Shown: in pieces, positions 23,267 to 27,293 of the stretch
Layout: every line of letters begins with the position of its first letter
Position numbering within the stretch: the stretch's first letter is position 1
Assembly (NCBI GenBank): GCA_039024295.1
Contig: JBCDIQ010000026.1
Span: 1 to 27,293, forward strand
DNA: 27,293 bases
Direction: 5' to 3'
Origin: JBCDIQ01 sp039024295
Lineage (GTDB): Bacteria; Bacteroidota; Bacteroidia; J057
Notes under the pieces: generated by a model
Told to the model about the DNA's origin: nothing
Databases searched by the model: none
The model's input: the letters and a program-made list of their open reading frames with translations, nothing else
Translations under genes and position numbers: made by a program

Positions 23267-24021
23267 TCCCCACTAACACAGTCACCTATGCAGAGCTTTC
23301 GGGTATCAGTTACCGACAAGCATGGGACCTGCAGGAGGCCCTGCTCACAGCAAATGTTCGCAAAAAGAAAGGATCTCCCCGAGGTGCCAATCCCCATGAT
23401 TTACCGACGCAGCACTACTTGTTGTTCTGTGAGCACAGTCCCGTATATACCCTCGGCAAAAGTGGTTCCATTGATAACCTCTTGCTTTCTGAGGAGCTAT
23501 TACAGGCCAGGGGCATAGAATTCTTTCGAATAAACCGTGGCGGAGACATTACCTATCATGGTCCAGGGCAAATCACCGGATACCCCATTTTTGACCTGGA
23601 TAAATTTCATACGGACATCAGTTGGTACCTGCGTGGCCTGGAAGAAGCTGTCATTCGATTGCTCGCCACCTATGGACTTGTAGGTGACAGGAGCAAGGGT
23701 GAGACCGGAGTTTGGCTAGATGTAGGCAAACCTACGGCAAGGAAAATTTGTGCAATCGGGGTAAGGGCTAGCAGATGGGTGACCATGCACGGCTTCGCAT
23801 TTAATGTGAACACAGAACTTCAATACTTCTCCAATATTATTCCCTGCGGAATTACCGATAAGGGGGTTACTTCTCTGGCCCAGGAATTGGGACACCCCCT
23901 TGATATGAAGGAAATCAGGGCCCAACTCAAGCAGCACCTGGCTGAAGAGTTCAATTTTCAGTACGGCCAGGACACTACATTTGAATCTTTGTCCGAGCAA
24001 TTTCTTCCCAAGGTTCATTAA
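23263..24021 (+). CDS. lipB: Octanoyl-[ACP]:protein octanoyltransferase LipB
   Basis: The protein has 252 residues. LipB moves the octanoyl group from ACP to lipoyl domains of 2-oxoacid dehydrogenases and the glycine cleavage H protein, the first step of lipoate assembly. Signature residues are present: HSPVYTLGKSG, NRGGDITYHGPGQITGYPIFDL (RGGD at 92-95), GVWL, the catalytic Lys 161 in RKICAIGVR, MHGFAFNVNTEL and the catalytic Cys 195 in IIPCGITDKGVTSL. The N-terminus carries an insertion (NVRKKKGSPRGANPHDLPTQ, about 31-50) between the first helix and the core strand. It is translationally coupled to nfu by a 4-bp overlap. Confidence 0.95.
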   Translation: MIPTNTVTYAELSGISYRQAWDLQEALLTANVRKKKGSPRGANPHDLPTQHYLLFCEHSPVYTLGKSGSIDNLLLSEELLQARGIEFFRINRGGDITYHGPGQITGYPIFDLDKFHTDISWYLRGLEEAVIRLLATYGLVGDRSKGETGVWLDVGKPTARKICAIGVRASRWVTMHGFAFNVNTELQYFSNIIPCGITDKGVTSLAQELGHPLDMKEIRAQLKQHLAEEFNFQYGQDTTFESLSEQFLPKVH

Positions 24022-24152
24022 ATCTTTTCTTTTAGGGAAAAATCTTACGCCAGCAGGGATTTCAGGCCTACTTATCCACGTTTTTTTAAAAATGGTACGG
24101 GTCTTGTCATTTCTTCAGCACAAAGCTCAAACGAAGGTTTTCCTCTTACTTT

Positions 24153-25628
24153 ATGCCTCGCATTTATTCCTATTACATAGTACTTGTTCTCTTGTGTCTT
24201 TCTGGTAAGGCATATGGGCAGCTATCAGGACATTTGCTGAAAAGCTATGGAGAGGACGGCATTGCTACCCTGGAGTTACCAACCGATGAAGAAGCACAGA
24301 TTGTGGGGCTGGCAGCATTAAAAGATGGCCGGAACATGGTAATGGCTGAAGTAAAGCAAGGTGGGGAAACCTGGACCTTGATATCTCGCCAATATCCTTT
24401 CGGACAACTAGACGAGGATTTTGGCCTCGGAGGTTGGTTATGGCTGGATGAATTTAACCAAGCCTCAGAAATTCTTGCTTTGCCGGATGGGGGCTGTCTT
24501 ATCTGGGGACAAGGGAAAGGATCGGATGATTTTGACCTAATGATGGTAAAACTCACGAGTTCCGGTAATGTAGACGCCAACTTTGGTTCAGAAGGAAAGG
24601 TATTGCTTGATTTTAACACCAATGAGTATCCACGCGATATACAGGTGCTCCCAGACGGAAGGATCAGGTGTATAGGTGAGTGTTACAACTGGGTTATTCA
24701 GAGCGCGGAGCTTCTGGTAGCAGGTTTGATGCCCGATGGAACCATGGACCCGACTTTTGGTTTCGGCGGAACACGGCGGATCAAAATTAATGGTGCACTA
24801 CGGTGGACAGATCTGAAAGTAAAAAGCCCTGAAAATCTATGGATTAGTGGCATCGCGCGTGAAAAGCAAAAAGAAGCCCCAATGGTAGTCTGCCTGGATG
24901 AGAACGGTTTGGCAGATTATCGGTTCGCGGAAAAAGGCATTTGGGTTGGTCAGACTGGATTTGATCGAATCCACCGTTTGCAACTCGATTTTGATCAAAA
25001 AAACATCTGGCTTGCTGCGAGCACCAAAACCTTGGTTGATCCACAATACGATTACGATGTTTTTCGGCTTTCAAAAGATGGCAGACAAGATACCATCCTG
25101 AGAAACGCATACAGCGGCCAGTATGGCCATGATATTCTTGAGGCCTTTTGGATTCAGGATGATGAAAAATTATGTATCGCAGGAAGGTCAGGAAGAATGG
25201 CCGAAGTGGTACGAATGTTGCCCAATGGTACACTGGACAAGGGATATGGAGCGCAAGGCAGATGTCTGTTGCCAGTAGGAAACCGCAGGCTGATCCTCGA
25301 CCGTACCCAAGAAGGAAATATTGTGGTGTGGGGACAAAATCAGCAAGAGGTGAGCGGCGTTCGGATTCAGGGAGACCCTGAGCTGGAAGCCTATAAAGAT
25401 AAACTTGCTGCTCCAGTGGAAGTAAACTTAGACTTTCCGTTTATCTCCGTGGCTTTATCAAAGCAGGCAGGCATATGGGAAGTGGAGTTCAACCATGCAA
25501 CCTGGCAGTTTGCCTGGGGCCATGCTCAATTGATTCACTGCTTTCAGGAAGGCAGGTTCGTAGCCAGCCGCCAACTATCAAATCAGAAACAAGTCGCCTC
25601 AGAAGGTGTCTATCGACTAGGCGAATAA
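24153..25628 (+). CDS. Secreted delta-60 repeat (beta-propeller-like) protein
   Basis: The protein has 491 residues. The signal peptide is MPRIYSYYIVLVLLCLSGKAYGQ. At least four delta-60-type repeats are visible, each starting with a [LVM]Dxx[FY]G..G motif: LDEDFGLGGWLWLD, VDANFGSEGKVLLD, MDPTFGFGGTRRI and LDKGYGAQGRCLL. They are typically followed by a strand such as IQVLPDGRI or ILALPDGGCLIWG. Such repeats build propeller blades and occur in exported proteins of unknown ligand. No T9SS sorting domain or lipobox is seen; the C-terminal 90 residues (VNLDFPFISVALSKQAG on) form a separate beta domain. A strong terminator follows. The upstream 131 bp holds no clear promoter. Confidence 0.8.
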   Translation: MPRIYSYYIVLVLLCLSGKAYGQLSGHLLKSYGEDGIATLELPTDEEAQIVGLAALKDGRNMVMAEVKQGGETWTLISRQYPFGQLDEDFGLGGWLWLDEFNQASEILALPDGGCLIWGQGKGSDDFDLMMVKLTSSGNVDANFGSEGKVLLDFNTNEYPRDIQVLPDGRIRCIGECYNWVIQSAELLVAGLMPDGTMDPTFGFGGTRRIKINGALRWTDLKVKSPENLWISGIAREKQKEAPMVVCLDENGLADYRFAEKGIWVGQTGFDRIHRLQLDFDQKNIWLAASTKTLVDPQYDYDVFRLSKDGRQDTILRNAYSGQYGHDILEAFWIQDDEKLCIAGRSGRMAEVVRMLPNGTLDKGYGAQGRCLLPVGNRRLILDRTQEGNIVVWGQNQQEVSGVRIQGDPELEAYKDKLAAPVEVNLDFPFISVALSKQAGIWEVEFNHATWQFAWGHAQLIHCFQEGRFVASRQLSNQKQVASEGVYRLGE

Positions 25629-25660
25629 AGAGTTTATACAGGGTTTGGAGTGTTAATCAG

Positions 25661-25694
25661 GCTGCCCACTATAAGTGGGCGGCACTTTTTTTTT
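25661..25694 (+). terminator. Strong intrinsic terminator after the delta-60 repeat gene
   Basis: GCTGCCCACT-ATA-AGTGGGCGGC (25661-25683) forms a 10-bp stem (7 bp perfect core, one T-G wobble), followed after two bases by nine T residues (25686-25694). It is 33 bp after the stop at 25628 and is the only convincing intrinsic terminator in the window. Confidence 0.9.
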
Positions 25695-25746
25695 AGAAAA
25701 CCTCCTTCCTCACTCCTGTTTTTAAGGTAAAATGCTGGAGATGACC

Positions 25747-25754
25747 TACCTTTC
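25747..25754 (+). promoter_or_regulatory. Near-consensus -7 box for the TlpA-like gene
   Basis: TACCTTTC matches TAnnTTTG except at the last base and lies 17 bp before the ATG at 25772, the same spacing as the exact box before the thioesterase. It follows the terminator, so a new transcript is expected here. Confidence 0.3.
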
Positions 25755-25771
25755 GGAAAGATCTTCAGCGA

Positions 25772-27052
25772 ATGAAAAACAGTCAATCCCCCTATCGCTC
25801 GATTTCCCTGATTGCCTTATTAGGACTTTTCATGATAGGGTGTGGTTCAAAACAACAAAAAGCCGACTCCAAGGTAATAGAAATCATATCCTCAGGCAGC
25901 TGGAAATGGCAGTTTGAACTGGGAAAGACCGAACTATGTGTTCCCGCCACCCTGAACTTGAAAGGCGACTCACTCGTTTTTACTATCCAGAATGCTGAAG
26001 AGCGGATTCCTGTGACGGAGATCGTGCGACAAGGAGATTCCCTGTTCATGAAACTTCCGGTTTTCGATACCGAAATCAAAGCCAGGGTAGCATCTTCAGA
26101 TAGCTTGCAAGGCTTTTGGCAGGACTATTCCCGGAAAGGGACGTACCGTATTCCGTTTACCGCTTCCTTTTCACCAACGGAAGCGACCTGTATGCCAGAA
26201 CAGCCTGCTGGGCCGATGGAAGATTTTGGGGGGAAATGGGCGGTGAGGTTTGGACCTGATACGGAAAACCCGGAAAGGGCCATAGGGATATTCGAACAGC
26301 AAGGTAACCAGCTAACAGGAACCTTTCGAACGGAGACAGGCGATTATCGATACTTGAGCGGATGGGTAGACAATGACCAGTTGTACCTCAGCACATTTGA
26401 TGGTTCTCACGCATTTGTGTTCACAGGCACCTGGGAGGAGAGCCGTATTCGAGGTACATTCTACTCAGGCAACCATTACACGGAGACCTGGATAGCCAAG
26501 CGAGATGAAAATGCCAGCCTTAGGTCGGCAGAATCCCTCACCTACCTCAAGCCTGGGTATGATCGACTGGCGTTTGCCTTTCCCAACCTTGAGGGAGATA
26601 CAGTTTCGCTTACTGATGAGCAGTTCAAGGGGAAGGTGGTGGTTGTGCAGCTCATGGGTTCCTGGTGTCCGAATTGTATGGATGAAACCAAGCTATTTAC
26701 CCAATGGCACAATGAGTACCATGACCAAGGATTGGAAATGGTGGCCCTGGCATTTGAGCGAAGTGATTCATTTGAACAAGCTGCTAAGCGCGTTGGGCGG
26801 CTAAAAGACCATTTTGGCAGCCAATACGAGTTTCTCATTGCAGGCCAAGCGAGCAAGAAGGAAGCAGCAGCAAAACTCCCCATGCTGAACCATGTCATGT
26901 CTTTCCCTACGAGTATTTTCATCGATAGAAATGGCAGGATTCGGAAAATACATACAGGGTTTAATGGTCCGGGAACCGGGAAAGCCTATCAGACCTTCGT
27001 AGAAGAATATCAAATATTGCTGGAAGAGATGTTGAAGCCAGATGCGCTGTAA
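25772..27052 (+). CDS. TlpA-family thiol-disulfide oxidoreductase lipoprotein
   Basis: The protein has 426 residues. The lipoprotein signal SLIALLGLFMIGC has the lipidated Cys at 24. The N-terminal part (about 35-250) is a beta-rich domain in two portions (IISSGSWKWQFELGKTELCVPATLNLKGD; DFGGKWAVRFGPDTENP), like the extra domain found before Bacteroidota TlpA/ResA modules. The thioredoxin domain (about 265-420) has the redox motif SWCPNC (Cys 299 and 302) and the cis-proline MSFPTSIFID (Pro 379). It is probably tethered in the periplasm and acts as a reductase for exported proteins or cytochrome c maturation. It is the intact counterpart to the CxxC-less thioredoxin at 2934-3671. Confidence 0.92.
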   Translation: MKNSQSPYRSISLIALLGLFMIGCGSKQQKADSKVIEIISSGSWKWQFELGKTELCVPATLNLKGDSLVFTIQNAEERIPVTEIVRQGDSLFMKLPVFDTEIKARVASSDSLQGFWQDYSRKGTYRIPFTASFSPTEATCMPEQPAGPMEDFGGKWAVRFGPDTENPERAIGIFEQQGNQLTGTFRTETGDYRYLSGWVDNDQLYLSTFDGSHAFVFTGTWEESRIRGTFYSGNHYTETWIAKRDENASLRSAESLTYLKPGYDRLAFAFPNLEGDTVSLTDEQFKGKVVVVQLMGSWCPNCMDETKLFTQWHNEYHDQGLEMVALAFERSDSFEQAAKRVGRLKDHFGSQYEFLIAGQASKKEAAAKLPMLNHVMSFPTSIFIDRNGRIRKIHTGFNGPGTGKAYQTFVEEYQILLEEMLKPDAL

Positions 27053-27293
27053 GGTTAATTTACTAATCGCTAATTTTTACTTGGTTGCCTCACTGTAGCT
27101 AATAAGTGGTATAGGTAGATAAATGACCAAGTCGATCAAGAAAAAAAAATCGGAATATCTGTAATATAGCCTTTTTGAAAGTGAAAAAGGGATAGGTCAT
27201 CAAGAAAAAAAATGGCTGTAATGGGATTGATTAAAGGTTTTTACTTCATTTTTTTCAATCAATACCAAATAGTACGGATAAGGCCAATTCGAT
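27053..27293. other. Non-coding stretch with imperfect direct repeats and two inverted repeats
   Basis: No gene is seen to the window edge. Two imperfect direct copies of ATCAAG-A8/9-...-CTGTAAT occur at 27135-27165 and 27199-27222. Between them CCTTTTT-N7-AAAAAGG (27170-27190) makes a hairpin. After them ATTGATT (27226-27232) and AATCAAT (27257-27263) form a 7-bp inverted pair. A promoter or leader for a gene beyond the window is possible. Confidence 0.5.

Noticed and set aside
24072..24080. DnaA-box-like TTATCCACG
   Set aside because: A single copy with no cluster, no AT-rich unwinding region and no dnaA or dnaN nearby, so it is not evidence of an origin.

Overview
This window looks like a compact chromosomal stretch from a member of the Bacteroidota, probably Cytophagales-like. 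The evidence is a secreted protein with a type IX secretion (Por) C-terminal sorting domain, lipoproteins and a TlpA-type thioredoxin of Bacteroidota style, short Crp/Fnr regulators, a Bacteroidota-style tryptophan 2,3-dioxygenase, TAnnTTTG -7 promoter boxes placed just before start codons, and no obvious Shine-Dalgarno sequences. I see no rRNA, tRNA, CRISPR array, prophage or insertion sequence. The genus cannot be named from this sequence alone.

Layout. Positions 1-7633: the 3' two thirds of a rel/spoT (p)ppGpp synthetase gene (5' end outside the window), convergent with cinA; a thioredoxin-fold/LysM fusion protein; an acyl-CoA thioesterase; an exported repeat protein; a MurU-like sugar-1-phosphate nucleotidyltransferase followed after 3 bp by tgt; and a small lipoprotein. 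Positions 7726-8971: a nine-unit heptamer repeat runs up to the start of a tight three-gene run (YbjQ/UPF0145, MmcQ/YjbR, cupin DUF985). Positions 8983-13400, minus strand: two tandem paralogous Crp/Fnr regulators with a perfect TTG-N8-CAA palindrome between them, followed by a tightly packed set of four genes (seven-helix membrane protein, membrane-anchored HExxH metallopeptidase, lipoprotein, T9SS cargo protein). This set is the best candidate here for an undescribed system.

Positions 13571-18678: ruvB and smc, both leftward, separated by about 500 bp of non-coding DNA packed with small GC-rich hairpins and partly bounded by inverted repeats (a REP/MITE-like element). Positions 18786-22591: a small membrane protein, then a leftward run tdo - rluB-type pseudouridine synthase - multi-pass membrane protein. 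Positions 22694-27052, rightward: nfu and lipB overlapping by ATGA (Fe-S carrier plus lipoate assembly), a delta-60 repeat secreted protein followed by a strong intrinsic terminator, and a TlpA-like lipoprotein. The last 240 bp carry no gene that I can recognise, but contain repeats.

How the genes work together. Most are housekeeping: stringent response, recombination, chromosome segregation, tRNA/rRNA modification, lipoylation and NAD/kynurenine metabolism. Genes are densely packed; several convergent pairs overlap or lie about 10 bp apart, and only one convincing intrinsic terminator is visible. All functional calls are by motif reading of the translations; no database search was run.
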